DNA from: Marinomonas mediterranea MMB-1
Lineage (GTDB): Bacteria > Pseudomonadota > Gammaproteobacteria > Pseudomonadales > Marinomonadaceae
Assembly (NCBI RefSeq): GCF_000192865.1
Contig: NC_015276.1
Location: 496,001 to 560,000 of the forward strand
Length of the DNA stretch: 64,000 nt
Reading direction: 5' to 3'
A program made the translations under genes and the position numbers. The notes below the pieces were generated by a model, which was not told the DNA's origin, searched no databases, and saw nothing but the letters and a program-made list of their open reading frames with translations. Shown here piece after piece: positions 15,152 to 24,249 of this stretch (its first letter is position 1; every line of letters begins with the position of its first letter).

Positions 15152-17458
15152 GTGTTTAAGAGTTTTCGCGCTCGACTCGTATTGTTCATCGTCGGTCTTC
15201 TTGCTGTAGTGCAAGTGGGCACCGCGATCGCTGTCCTTAACTCTCTTAAGGCGGATAATTACCGTCAAGGCGTCCATGCTATTGATGTTGCAGTCAATGT
15301 CTTAAAGCTTCAGCTAGGGGATAGAGCCAAGCAATTAACCACAGGCGTTGGCATACTGGCGTCCGATTTCGGCTTTAAACGCGCTGTGGCTACTCAGGAT
15401 ATTGGCACCATTAAATCGGTGCTTGAAAATCACGGAGCGCGAATCTCATCCGACAGTGCCATGCTGTTTTCTCCCAATGGCAAACTCATTGCTTCTACTC
15501 AGGAAGTGCAAGACATAAGCTTTGTGACTCAACGAATTTTAGAGGCCAGACGACAGGGACTAAAGTCAATTAATAACTTAGTTGGCGTTGATGGCTATGT
15601 GTCACAGCTGGTGTTGGTGCCTGTGCGTGCGCCAAATCTAATTGCTTGGGTCGGGATGTCGTTTGAGCTGGATGAAGTCTTTGCGCAGCATATTGCCAGT
15701 ATTACACAGTTAGACGTCAGCTTCGTGAGTGAGCAATCCGCCGAGATTAAACACATTGTTTCGAGCCTGCCAAAAGACGACCTTAATTGGGTGGTGACGC
15801 CATCTAAACTGAAAGACTATATTGAAACGCCCATGTTTACGGACAATGAAGCGTATCTTTCGTCGGCGGTTAAGTTAGACGAAAAGGGCGGCGAATGGGG
15901 GATTGTCCATTTACCGTATGCTCCTTGGTTAAAAGGCTATGAAGAAGCGCGAAATAACCTCATGTTAATTTTCGCGTTTACCTTGCTATTAGCTGCGTTA
16001 GTTGCGCTGGTAATGGCACGTTCACTATCGAGACCGATACAGAAGCTCGTTGGCTATGCGCAAGCAATTGGGCTAGGGAAAACAGAGCACGCCCCGAAAG
16101 TGGCAGGTGAGTTTGGTGTGTTGGCGAACACCATGAACACGATGGAAAAGGCCATCCTCAATCGTGAAGAAGAGATTATTTTCAGAAGTTCTCATGACTT
16201 TTTAACGGGGCTTTATAACCGTTCGGCGTTAGAGCGAGAACTAACGAGTCAATTGCCAAGAAGCTGTGGTGCTTTAGTCCGTATCAATATACGGCGCTTT
16301 AAAGACATCAATAGCATGATGGGTTTTGACGCTGGTGATGAAGTCTTAAAGCAAACTGGGACGATCTTGTCTGACATTAGCCCTGATGTTGAATACGTCG
16401 CTCGCACCGGTGGAGATGAATTCACCGTGATTCTATCCAAACATCATCGCGAAGAAGATTGTTTGAAACTCCAAGAAATCATTCAACATGAAATCGAAAA
16501 GGGCATTAATCAGCGTATTCGATTAAAAGTGTCGATTGGTGTGTTGCCCTTGTCTGCGGACATTACCACGGCAAATGACGCCATGCGTCGTATCGATATT
16601 ACCAGTGGTCGTGCGAAAGAGCGTGAACTGGGCATTGCCTTCTATCAGGACGGGTTGGACGAGATCAATCAAAGAAACCTCACTATCATTAATGACATCG
16701 ACAATGCGCTCCTTAACAATCAGTTGTTTATGGTCTATCAGCCAAAAATTGCGGTACGAGAGGGATGTTGTTATGAGGCTGAAGCGCTGGTTCGCTGGGT
16801 TCACCCAGAACTTGGCTTCGTGCCTCCCGATGAATTTATTGGCCTGTTGGAGCAAACGGGTAACGTTCAGCAACTTACATTTTGGGTACTAGAGCAGGTT
16901 ATTGATCAGGTCTCAACATGGTGGGCTGGTGGCGATAAAGTGACGGTTGCGGTGAATTTATCCGCACTGGATTTGGTTAATGAATCACTACCCGATTGGC
17001 TTACAAATAAGCTGAATGAAAAAGGCTTACCTGTCTCTGCTATATCACTTGAGGTGACCGAAAGCGCGGTTATGTCTGACGCCGATAAGGTTGTGTCGGT
17101 ATTGGAAAGGCTGCAAGAAAAGCAGTTCCATTTGGCCATCGATGACTTTGGTACAGGGCAATCAGCGTTGTCTTATCTGCGTGACTTACCCGTTAATGAA
17201 GTGAAGGTTGATCGTGCATTTGTTCAATATCTGGATACCAATGACAACGATAAGTACATCGTTCGCGCGACCATCGAGTTATCTCATAGCTTGGGCTTTA
17301 AAGTGACTGCCGAAGGCGCTGAAAATAAGGAAGGTGTTGAGATCCTTAAGACTTTGGGTTGCGATAAGATACAGGGCTATTATTTTTCAAAACCACTTGC
17401 ACCAGATGACTATATGGTTTGGTGCCATGATTTTAATGACCAGAAAGAAAACGCCTAA
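15152..17458 (+). CDS. Membrane sensor with HAMP, GGDEF and EAL domains (likely c-di-GMP phosphodiesterase)
   Basis: A 768-residue protein starting at GTG (AAAGGGAG upstream). An N-terminal helix (LVLFIVGLLAVVQVGTAIAVL) leads to a periplasmic Cache-like sensor of about 240 residues, then a second helix near 273-290, HAMP, GGDEF (motif RTGGDEF near 420) and EAL (EALVRW near 543). The EAL domain has NLS, LEVTES, DDFGTG, KVDR and EGAE, so it looks active. In the GGDEF domain the usual DxD metal pair is replaced (INIRRFKDIN), and no RxxD inhibitory site is seen. The next gene overlaps by one base. Confidence 0.92.
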   Translation: MFKSFRARLVLFIVGLLAVVQVGTAIAVLNSLKADNYRQGVHAIDVAVNVLKLQLGDRAKQLTTGVGILASDFGFKRAVATQDIGTIKSVLENHGARISSDSAMLFSPNGKLIASTQEVQDISFVTQRILEARRQGLKSINNLVGVDGYVSQLVLVPVRAPNLIAWVGMSFELDEVFAQHIASITQLDVSFVSEQSAEIKHIVSSLPKDDLNWVVTPSKLKDYIETPMFTDNEAYLSSAVKLDEKGGEWGIVHLPYAPWLKGYEEARNNLMLIFAFTLLLAALVALVMARSLSRPIQKLVGYAQAIGLGKTEHAPKVAGEFGVLANTMNTMEKAILNREEEIIFRSSHDFLTGLYNRSALERELTSQLPRSCGALVRINIRRFKDINSMMGFDAGDEVLKQTGTILSDISPDVEYVARTGGDEFTVILSKHHREEDCLKLQEIIQHEIEKGINQRIRLKVSIGVLPLSADITTANDAMRRIDITSGRAKERELGIAFYQDGLDEINQRNLTIINDIDNALLNNQLFMVYQPKIAVREGCCYEAEALVRWVHPELGFVPPDEFIGLLEQTGNVQQLTFWVLEQVIDQVSTWWAGGDKVTVAVNLSALDLVNESLPDWLTNKLNEKGLPVSAISLEVTESAVMSDADKVVSVLERLQEKQFHLAIDDFGTGQSALSYLRDLPVNEVKVDRAFVQYLDTNDNDKYIVRATIELSHSLGFKVTAEGAENKEGVEILKTLGCDKIQGYYFSKPLAPDDYMVWCHDFNDQKENA

Positions 17459-18168
17459 TGTTAGCGGTTGTACGCCTTAGTGTCCTCGTTATTCTTATTG
17501 TTCTTGTAACATTGGCTGGACTGGTGATGTGTGCATTTCTTGCCTTGTCTTCGCGCCGAGCAAAGGACCGTGTGTATTACTTAGGGAAAATCCTCGCATC
17601 GGCGGCCAGGTTATTCGGTTTACGTGTTAAGACGGATGTGCACCCTAAAGCAACGACGGTGCAGCAAGCGGTCTATGTGGCCAACCATCAAAATAACTTT
17701 GATCTATTTACGTTAGCGCATGTGGTGCCGCATGGCGTGGTAACGGTGGGGAAGTCGTCCTTAAAGTGGATTCCCTTTTTCGGAACACTGTATTGGGCCA
17801 GCGGTAATTTTTTGATTAAACGGCATGATAGGGACAAAGCGATCGCCCGCATCACAGATATCGTGACGCAGATGAAGCAAACAGGGCTTTCGATTTGGAT
17901 GTTTCCAGAGGGAACACGAAGCCGAGGTCGAGGTTGGTTACCGTTTAAACGAGGTGCTTTCCATGCGGCTATTCAAGCGGGTGTGCCGATTGTTCCGGTT
18001 GTATGCAGTGATACTCATGGGCAAGTCAAACTCAATCGTTTGAGCAACGGTTCTGTTACTGTAAAAGTACTTGAACCTATTAGTACAGAGGGTCTTACCG
18101 ATGAGGATGTGGCAGACCTAGTGGCTAGATGTGAACAGCTAATGCATGAAGCAAAAGAAGCGCGATAG
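17458..18168 (+). CDS. plsC: 1-acyl-sn-glycerol-3-phosphate acyltransferase (PlsC family)
   Basis: Membrane acyltransferase that adds the second acyl chain in phosphatidic acid synthesis. It is 236 residues with an N-terminal transmembrane helix (LVILIVLVTLAGLVMCAFLAL), the catalytic HX4D block NHQNNFD near 76, FGTLYWASGNFLIKR, and the acceptor-binding FPEGTRS near 148, followed by KRGAFHAAIQAGVPIVPV. The start overlaps the upstream c-di-GMP gene by one base (TAATG), so the two are cotranscribed. A second copy elsewhere in the genome is possible. Confidence 0.93.
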   Translation: MLAVVRLSVLVILIVLVTLAGLVMCAFLALSSRRAKDRVYYLGKILASAARLFGLRVKTDVHPKATTVQQAVYVANHQNNFDLFTLAHVVPHGVVTVGKSSLKWIPFFGTLYWASGNFLIKRHDRDKAIARITDIVTQMKQTGLSIWMFPEGTRSRGRGWLPFKRGAFHAAIQAGVPIVPVVCSDTHGQVKLNRLSNGSVTVKVLEPISTEGLTDEDVADLVARCEQLMHEAKEAR

Positions 18169-18177
18169 TTGCAGTTG

Positions 18178-18211
18178 CTTTCTCTCTTCCTCTCTTCTTT
18201 CCTTTCCTTTC
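18178..18211 (+). repeat. 34-base pure pyrimidine tract
   Basis: Between the convergent plsC and GTPase genes the plus strand has 34 bases of only C and T, ending two bases before the GTPase stop codon. It is low-complexity and can form unusual DNA structure; it may help end transcription. No hairpin terminator is visible here. Confidence 0.6.
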
Positions 18212-18212
18212 G

Positions 18213-19571
18213 CTAGTCTAGGGTCACGTAAACCTTCAGTTCAGACTTTAATTCGGCAATGAGTTTTTGGTTTTTGCTGGATTGAATAACATTTTGTTCA
18301 GATCGTTGGCGAATCGCTTTCCAAAGCGTCGGCAATTCTGAAGTGAGTGACTTAAGTTCATCATCGACATCCATCCCAAGTTTATACGCTTCAATGCTAG
18401 CGTGGCCTCGCTGATGTAAGTGTCTTATCAAGGTAATTGCTCTGAATGTAAGCAAGGTCAATGTGGCGTCTTGAAGGCAAAGTAAGTGCTTTTTCGTTAT
18501 TTTGCTCTTTATTGTTTCTTTATAATGTTTACCTGTTTCCCACGTTGCGCCAAGCAATGCGCCAATGGTTGTTGCCGTCCCTAACGACAACCCGGCACTG
18601 AGTATATCGATACTAACGCCAATCGCTGCGCCTGTAGCCGCACTGGTTCCGGCTTGAAGCCCCCATTCGGTTAAACTTTCAGGAGAAAATAGATCCTGAG
18701 TCCAGCGGTTGTTCGCAATGGGGAGTGTATTGACCAGAGTGTCTTCTTTTTGGAAATCGTATAAAGAAAGCAAGCGCAAAATAGCACTTTGTTCGATCGA
18801 TCGAACCGCGTTTTCAAAGGCTTCCTGAACGTTTTTCTCCGGCGGGTATAACGCGCTTTCTATGCGTTTAGATGCACAGGCGAATAACATTTCAGCTACG
18901 TACTTCGTTGCTTCGTCTAGACGCTGTTTTGCTGCTTCGTATCGTGTGTCGAGCAGTGTTTGCAGTGCATCATACTGACTAGGAGCAAGGCTTTGCAGTG
19001 TTTGATACAAACGTTTTTCGTCTTCGAAAAAGAAAGCGACGGTATCGTATTTTACGAACGCATGATGGTGGCGCTCAGCGAGAACCGATTTCCATTTATC
19101 CTGCTGCTCAGTCGCAGGGTGACTGAAGTTCAAGATAGGAATGATGGGTTTGTTAGCGCAGGCTAATACGTTCAGCTCATCGAGATATTTGCCAAGAGGT
19201 GCTTGTCGAGAGTCGATCACATAGAGAATGATATCTGCGTTGATTAATTGCTTAATGATTTTACTTTCTTGCTCAAACTCCTGTTGTCCTAACGCCGTAT
19301 CAGGGAAAGTTTCGAGCCATTGATAGTTCGTGACCCCGCTGTATTCGGGTTGCTGTCGTGCATCCCAAAGTCCAATCGAATCCTCGAATCCGGGGGTATC
19401 AATTAAACGCAGGACTGAGCGGCGCTCTACTTTAATATCAACTGCTTCAACGTGTCTGGTTGTGCCTGCAATATTGCCGACTTGCCCAAATCCTTTGTCG
19501 CGTATTAGTGTGCGTATTAGCGAGGTTTTCCCAGTATTAGCATGACCTACGATAAGTAGATTAATCGGCAT
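18213..19571 (-). CDS. Era-like GTPase with DUF3482 domain
   Basis: A GTP-binding protein of about 452 residues. P-loop GHANTGKT is at 9-16, the switch region has AGTTRHVE, and the G3 motif is DTPGFED; a canonical NKxD G4 motif is not evident (PILNFSH lies there). The C-terminal half fits DUF3482, with a hydrophobic glycine-rich stretch (TGAAIGVSIDILSAGLSLG) that could insert in a membrane. The start chosen at 19571 overlaps the DUF2868 gene by 11 bases; a start 19 codons upstream in frame is inside that gene. The two genes are co-conserved in gammaproteobacteria, but the process is unknown. Confidence 0.87.
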   Translation of the reverse strand: MPINLLIVGHANTGKTSLIRTLIRDKGFGQVGNIAGTTRHVEAVDIKVERRSVLRLIDTPGFEDSIGLWDARQQPEYSGVTNYQWLETFPDTALGQQEFEQESKIIKQLINADIILYVIDSRQAPLGKYLDELNVLACANKPIIPILNFSHPATEQQDKWKSVLAERHHHAFVKYDTVAFFFEDEKRLYQTLQSLAPSQYDALQTLLDTRYEAAKQRLDEATKYVAEMLFACASKRIESALYPPEKNVQEAFENAVRSIEQSAILRLLSLYDFQKEDTLVNTLPIANNRWTQDLFSPESLTEWGLQAGTSAATGAAIGVSIDILSAGLSLGTATTIGALLGATWETGKHYKETIKSKITKKHLLCLQDATLTLLTFRAITLIRHLHQRGHASIEAYKLGMDVDDELKSLTSELPTLWKAIRQRSEQNVIQSSKNQKLIAELKSELKVYVTLD

Positions 19572-20871
19572 GATGATGCGCCTCATTTGCAGACCAATAG
19601 CGTAAGCGATTGGTTTCGATATTGGCATTTAGGGCATGTTGTACCCATTGTTGTTCGTAAGTGTTACCAACAATGATGAGCGTAAAGTGTGTGCTCGCCT
19701 GCGCCATTTGTTTTAAAAATCTTAGAGAGCCACGATCAGGGCAATTACCTCCATTCACGACGAGGCTGAATGCAGAGAGTGGTACGTTATGCTCTAAAAG
19801 TTCTTTTTGATCTTGTCGATTGTTGATCGTCTTTAGCGAGTGTCCATTGACCTTGTCACCGTCCCATTCAAAGCCAAATAAAGGTGCGTTGAAATCCGAT
19901 GCTGTGGCTGACTTTATCTTGGTGGCGGTAGAGGTTGTTATATCAGCGCCCTTTGAGTCTTCATCAATAATGATGGTTTGATGTTGTTCCTTTTGAGAGG
20001 CTTTGGCATGCGCTAGGATGGCTTTTATCGCTTGTGAAAGCGTGAATTTATAGCGTGAATATGAAAACGTGATGAGCAGAAATCGCGGAACGATACCGTA
20101 TAGAATGATACTAAAAAGTACAAGGTACGCCCACTTTTGCTGAAGGGCGGGTAACCTTTCCGTATTAGACAATTCAGCGTTCGACCATCCAGCGTTCGAC
20201 CATTCAGTGTTAGACAAGGCGCTCAGCTGTACTTCGAGGTTACTTGGGACAGAAACACCTAATAGGTTAGGAAACGCTCCTAAAAGACGAGTGAAATTCT
20301 GAAAGTCTGATGAACTTAACAATGTCGTTTCCCAGACGAAATGTACTTCATGGGTCATTAAGTAAACGCCGGTACTTAAAAGCCCGCCCATTAAATAACA
20401 GGCCCAGGTGGTGTGCATTAAGCTACCAATAAGCCACTTTCCGCGTTGATTTGCTAGATATAGTTCTTGGTAGGCTTTGACATAACGAGGCTCAGACTTA
20501 GCGAGTTTTGCACCGAATCGAATTAAAAGCTGAACGATGTGCTGCCAGTTACGACTTCCCGAAGGTCGAATAAAACAGGAAAGCAGCCAGAGCAATAAGC
20601 TTAAGGTGTTTGCTCCAAGTAATAGGAGCAACAGCCAGAATACATTAATATGGTTACCATCGGATTGCCCAAATGTACTCGGTGCAATAGAGGCTCCGAG
20701 TAGAACGGCGATGCTTAGTAGCGCAACAATGACCGTTTTCTTTATCGACACCAGTTTGTCGAACGCCAATTTGTAATGAGAGTTGAAGCGTGAAATCGAA
20801 TCTTCGGTTTGGCCTAACGTGTGCGCTTCGTTTAGATTTCTAAGCAACGCAAGCTTTTCATTGTCTTTCAT
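19561..20871 (-). CDS. DUF2868 family membrane protein
   Basis: A 436-residue protein with four predicted helices: near 45-62 (VIVALLSIAVLLGASIA), 78-100 (NVFWLLLLLLGANTLSLLLW), 158-178 (ACYLMGGLLSTGVYLM) and 262-284 (YLVLFSIILYGIVPRFLL). The loop before the last helix carries a four-fold five-residue repeat (LSNTE, WSNAG, WSNAE, LSNTE). The cytoplasmic C-terminal part ends with LIIVGNTYEQQWVQHAL. Family DUF2868 has no assigned function. It overlaps and precedes the DUF3482 GTPase gene, so the pair probably forms a membrane-anchored GTPase complex. Confidence 0.85.
   Translation of the reverse strand: MKDNEKLALLRNLNEAHTLGQTEDSISRFNSHYKLAFDKLVSIKKTVIVALLSIAVLLGASIAPSTFGQSDGNHINVFWLLLLLLGANTLSLLLWLLSCFIRPSGSRNWQHIVQLLIRFGAKLAKSEPRYVKAYQELYLANQRGKWLIGSLMHTTWACYLMGGLLSTGVYLMTHEVHFVWETTLLSSSDFQNFTRLLGAFPNLLGVSVPSNLEVQLSALSNTEWSNAGWSNAELSNTERLPALQQKWAYLVLFSIILYGIVPRFLLITFSYSRYKFTLSQAIKAILAHAKASQKEQHQTIIIDEDSKGADITTSTATKIKSATASDFNAPLFGFEWDGDKVNGHSLKTINNRQDQKELLEHNVPLSAFSLVVNGGNCPDRGSLRFLKQMAQASTHFTLIIVGNTYEQQWVQHALNANIETNRLRYWSANEAHHHAD
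20164..20223 (-). repeat. Four tandem 15-base units inside the DUF2868 gene
   Basis: Four diverged 15-base units starting at 20164, 20179, 20194 and 20209; the middle two differ at two positions. Each encodes five residues of form [LW]SN[AT][EG]. The reading frame is kept, and copy number could vary between strains. Confidence 0.75.
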
Positions 20872-20959
20872 AAATACTGCTTAATATAGATGTATTTAAA
20901 TCAGCGGCTTGCATCAAGGCTTTTGAAACGTCGCTCTAAGATCTCGTTAGAAGACGGAA

Positions 20960-22207
20960 CTAAATCGGTAATGACACTTTGCTCAAAAGCTTGGCCGGCT
21001 GCTTTTCCATAATAATGTTACCTTTCCTTATGTTTAAAAGCACATCCCCTTGGTTTCTTAATACACTGTAGTCGTCAAAACCGCTTAGTAGAATCGCGTT
21101 TGCTGGGTTGCCTACTTTAATACCATAGTTCTGGAGCTTTAGGGTTTTCGCGCTGTTGTCGGAGATAAAGTCTAATGCGCTGATAAAGTCATCATAGCCC
21201 ATCATCTGGCAGATATGCAGACCAGAATCTAACGTACGTAATAGTTTACCATTACCGAGCGAGTACCATGGATCGAAGATAGAATCTTGAGCAAAGCTGA
21301 CGTTTAACCCCGCCTCGTTGAGCTCTTTAACGCGTGTCACGCCACGGCGTTTTGGGTAAGTGTCAAAGCGTCCTTGAAGGTGAATACTCTCAGTAGGGCA
21401 GGAGATAAAGTTTATGCCCGAATGTTTGAGTAATCTGAATAGTTTCGAGCAATAGGCATTGTCGTAGGAATGCATCGCTGTGGTATGACTGGCCGTCACT
21501 CTATTACCAATATTGTGCTTTAGCGCTTCATAAGCAAGAAACTCAAGAAAGCGTGAGTTTGGGTCATCAATTTCATCACAATGAACATCAATCAGACGGT
21601 CGTACTTAAGCGCCAACTTGACTAGAAACTTAACCGATTGTTCGCCAAGCTCTCGGGTGTACTCAAAATGAGGGATGCCACCAACAACATCGGCTCCTAT
21701 TTCCATCGCTTCTTCCATTAGCTTTTCGCCATTTGGAAAGGACGGAATGCCTTCTTGAGGAAAAGCTACTACTTGGATATCGAGCGTGTCTTTGAGTTCA
21801 TCACGCATAGCGCATAAGGTCTTGAGCGCCACAAGTGATGGATCCGTTGTATCAACATGGGTTCTTATATGTTGCACGCCTTGTTCTATCAGAAGTTCAA
21901 GTGTTTTTGTTACGCGTGCTCGTATATCTGCTTCATTTAGCATGGGTTTGCGTTGAGACCAACGCTCAATGCCCTCAAATAAGGTGCCGCTGCGGTTCCA
22001 TTCCGGCTCTCCTGCTGTGAGCGCGGCGTCTAGATGAATATGGGGTTCAACAAAGGGGGCGCATAATAGATTGCCGTTAGCATTCATGTCCGTTGGCAGA
22101 GCAGAGATCGAATCAGCTTGCTTTTTAATGCTGTTAAACACGCCCTCTTTGATCTCAACGGTGAATAAGTCGCTTTGCTTTCTTAAACGAGCGTTAACAA
22201 TCTTCAT
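20960..22207 (-). CDS. codA: Cytosine deaminase-like amidohydrolase (CodA family)
   Basis: A 415-residue amidohydrolase closely following E. coli CodA: PFVEPHIHLD (metal His pair), GTLFEGIERW, IRTHVD, VAFPQEGI, HCDEIDD, ASHTTAMHSY, and HLQGRFDTYPKRRG. The metal-binding Asp is kept, but the CodA block GHDDVFDPW is AQDSIFDPW here, changing the residue equivalent to Asp314, which helps set substrate choice. FISCPTESIHLQGR also differs from CodA's FVANPLVNIHLQGR. So deamination of cytosine is likely but a related base is possible. No permease codB lies adjacent. Start ATG with GGAG upstream. Confidence 0.87.
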   Translation of the reverse strand: MKIVNARLRKQSDLFTVEIKEGVFNSIKKQADSISALPTDMNANGNLLCAPFVEPHIHLDAALTAGEPEWNRSGTLFEGIERWSQRKPMLNEADIRARVTKTLELLIEQGVQHIRTHVDTTDPSLVALKTLCAMRDELKDTLDIQVVAFPQEGIPSFPNGEKLMEEAMEIGADVVGGIPHFEYTRELGEQSVKFLVKLALKYDRLIDVHCDEIDDPNSRFLEFLAYEALKHNIGNRVTASHTTAMHSYDNAYCSKLFRLLKHSGINFISCPTESIHLQGRFDTYPKRRGVTRVKELNEAGLNVSFAQDSIFDPWYSLGNGKLLRTLDSGLHICQMMGYDDFISALDFISDNSAKTLKLQNYGIKVGNPANAILLSGFDDYSVLRNQGDVLLNIRKGNIIMEKQPAKLLSKVSLPI

Positions 22208-22536
22208 ATGCTCTCCAGTGTTTCCTAATGTTTTGGGCTGTCGCCTAGTTACAGTAAATCACATGACGGCATATGGGTGAATATTTGTAATCGATAATTT
22301 TGCCAATCGTATGCGGCCTTGGGAGTTTTTTTTAGGATTTTAGATTCTTTTAATTCAAATTTCGACGAAATACTAGACATTTTTGTAGGCTTTGGCTTAC
22401 GCGGATGTAGGAAAGTGGAAGGAAGTTATGTAATTCTTCGTAAGGTGTTCTGTAGGAAAATGTTGTTGGCTGTTGTTTGCTATTTTTTGCTTAACTAGAC
22501 TGCAAGCGTATTTAACAACTTATGAAGGTAATTGCT
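22208..22536. other. Intergenic region between codA and the chemoreceptor gene
   Basis: 329 bases between divergent genes. It must hold both promoters, but I see no clear sigma-28 promoter, riboswitch or operator. A run of nine T residues follows a G-rich stretch near 22320; no convincing terminator stem accompanies it. Confidence 0.4.
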
Positions 22537-24150
22537 ATGCGCTTACAGTCGATAAGAGCCAAGATAACTGCACCGCTTTTGTTGCTTGCCGTTATTATGG
22601 TTGGAACGTTTGCTGTTATGACTTCCTTAATCGAGACACAAAAATCAGCGATGAGCCGCCAGGCGGAGAATTACTTCGGAGCTGTTTCTGTCGTCTTAAA
22701 TGCAGACCGCGACTTTTATCAAGCACGCTTGGCGATGGAACAAATTGTTGCTAAGCAAGGAAACTTTGATGAACTGTATGCGGAATTTGATGAAAATGCT
22801 CAACAAGTAATCGATCGATTCAATTTATACCGTGACCATGTTGGCGATTTCCCAGAGCTTTATCAAGATTTCCAAAACTTTGATTCGTTGTTTTCTGAAT
22901 GGCGATCACAAAGTGCTGCGCTTTTGAAAAGCAGTCAATCAGGTATAGACGTTACAGATGAGCTTGCATCATCTGACAAAAAATTCTCAGATCTCAGAGG
23001 AATTTTAGACAAAGCGGGTGAAGTCGTTGGTCTTCATGCTAAGCAAGACGGTAAGGAAATACAGGATCTTGTGAACTCAAGAGAAATGCTCAGTATTGTC
23101 GCGATTGCTATTACGTTGGTGATTGTATTCCTGTTTGGCCTGATTGTACCAAAACAAATTGCGGGTCGAGCGAACGGTCTTGCGGTGCGAATTCGTGAAA
23201 TTGCAGAAGGTGATGGTGATCTGACTCAGCGTATTAATTCATCGGCGAAAGATGAATTAGGCGACTTAGCAAACGAGTTCGACAACTTTGTTGAACGTTT
23301 GCGAGGCATTATTACAACGATCCAAACTCAAGCTCATTCGTTGGGTGGTATGACGGGAGAGCTTAACAGCGCCTCAAGCCGTACAGCAGGTGTGACAGAA
23401 GCCTTGGTTAATGCTTCTAACTCTATTGTGAGTGCCGGACACGAAATGAGTATGGCCAACCAACAAATGTCGGATGTTGCTAGTGAGACAGCAAGTGAGT
23501 CGCAAAATTCTAATCAGCTAGCGGAGCAAGGTATCACCGCCGTCAATGGTTCTAACAGTGCAATTAGAAGGTTAGTGCTCGACATTGATGATGCCTTAAC
23601 AAGATCCGATGAACTGCAAAAAAGCTCTGAAGCCATTGCCTCGGTTCTTGAGGTGATTCGAAATATTGCAGAGCAGACGAATTTATTGGCGCTAAACGCG
23701 GCAATAGAAGCGGCTCGTGCCGGTGAACAAGGTCGTGGTTTTGCTGTTGTTGCGGATGAGGTTCGAACGCTTGCTACTCGAACTCAAGACAGTACCAATG
23801 AGATCGAATCGATGATTGAGCAGTTAAAAGTTAACGTATCAGAATCGTCTAAAGCGATACAAAACAGTCGTTCCAATGCAGACAAAACCGTATCGAATTT
23901 TGATGAAGTAATACGTATATTTGGTTCGTTGCAAGAGTCATTTGGTAAGGTTCAAGAGATGGCTGCGCAAACCGCACAAGCGACACAAGAGCAGGCGATT
24001 GTGTCAAATGATATCAATGAGAATTTAAACTCATTGAAAGGGCAGTCTGATGAAGTTCAATCCGTCGCTGACGTGATCCAAACACAATCGACTCAGATCT
24101 CAGACCTTTACCAAGCACTGAATGTGCAAGTCGGTAGCTTTAAAGTCTAA
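22537..24150 (+). CDS. Methyl-accepting chemotaxis protein
   Basis: Transmembrane chemoreceptor of 537 residues. Helix 1 is near 8-27 (KITAPLLLLAVIMVGTFAVM), then a periplasmic sensor of about 155 residues that is helical (four-helix-bundle size), helix 2 near 184-204 (MLSIVAIAITLVIVFLFGLIV), HAMP, and the signalling domain with the hairpin tip IAEQTNLLALNAAIEAARAG and VVADEVRTLA. The ligand is unknown. The start chosen has AAGG seven bases upstream; the Met five codons earlier (22522) has no site. No che genes are nearby, so it feeds a remote chemotaxis system. Confidence 0.92.
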   Translation: MRLQSIRAKITAPLLLLAVIMVGTFAVMTSLIETQKSAMSRQAENYFGAVSVVLNADRDFYQARLAMEQIVAKQGNFDELYAEFDENAQQVIDRFNLYRDHVGDFPELYQDFQNFDSLFSEWRSQSAALLKSSQSGIDVTDELASSDKKFSDLRGILDKAGEVVGLHAKQDGKEIQDLVNSREMLSIVAIAITLVIVFLFGLIVPKQIAGRANGLAVRIREIAEGDGDLTQRINSSAKDELGDLANEFDNFVERLRGIITTIQTQAHSLGGMTGELNSASSRTAGVTEALVNASNSIVSAGHEMSMANQQMSDVASETASESQNSNQLAEQGITAVNGSNSAIRRLVLDIDDALTRSDELQKSSEAIASVLEVIRNIAEQTNLLALNAAIEAARAGEQGRGFAVVADEVRTLATRTQDSTNEIESMIEQLKVNVSESSKAIQNSRSNADKTVSNFDEVIRIFGSLQESFGKVQEMAAQTAQATQEQAIVSNDINENLNSLKGQSDEVQSVADVIQTQSTQISDLYQALNVQVGSFKV

Positions 24151-24181
24151 GAGCTAAAGTGATGTAAGAACTGGCGAGATT

Positions 24182-24220
24182 AAAAAAGCGCTTCGGGTGT
24201 AAAACCAGAAGCGCTTTTTT
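24182..24220. terminator. Bidirectional terminator between chemoreceptor gene and ettA
   Basis: AAAAAAGCGCTTC (from 24182) pairs with GAAGCGCTTTTTT (to 24220) around a short loop, with A-tract on one side and T-tract on the other. Serves both convergent genes. Confidence 0.85.
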
Positions 24221-24249
24221 ATTGCTGAGTTTTAAATACTAAAATTGTA

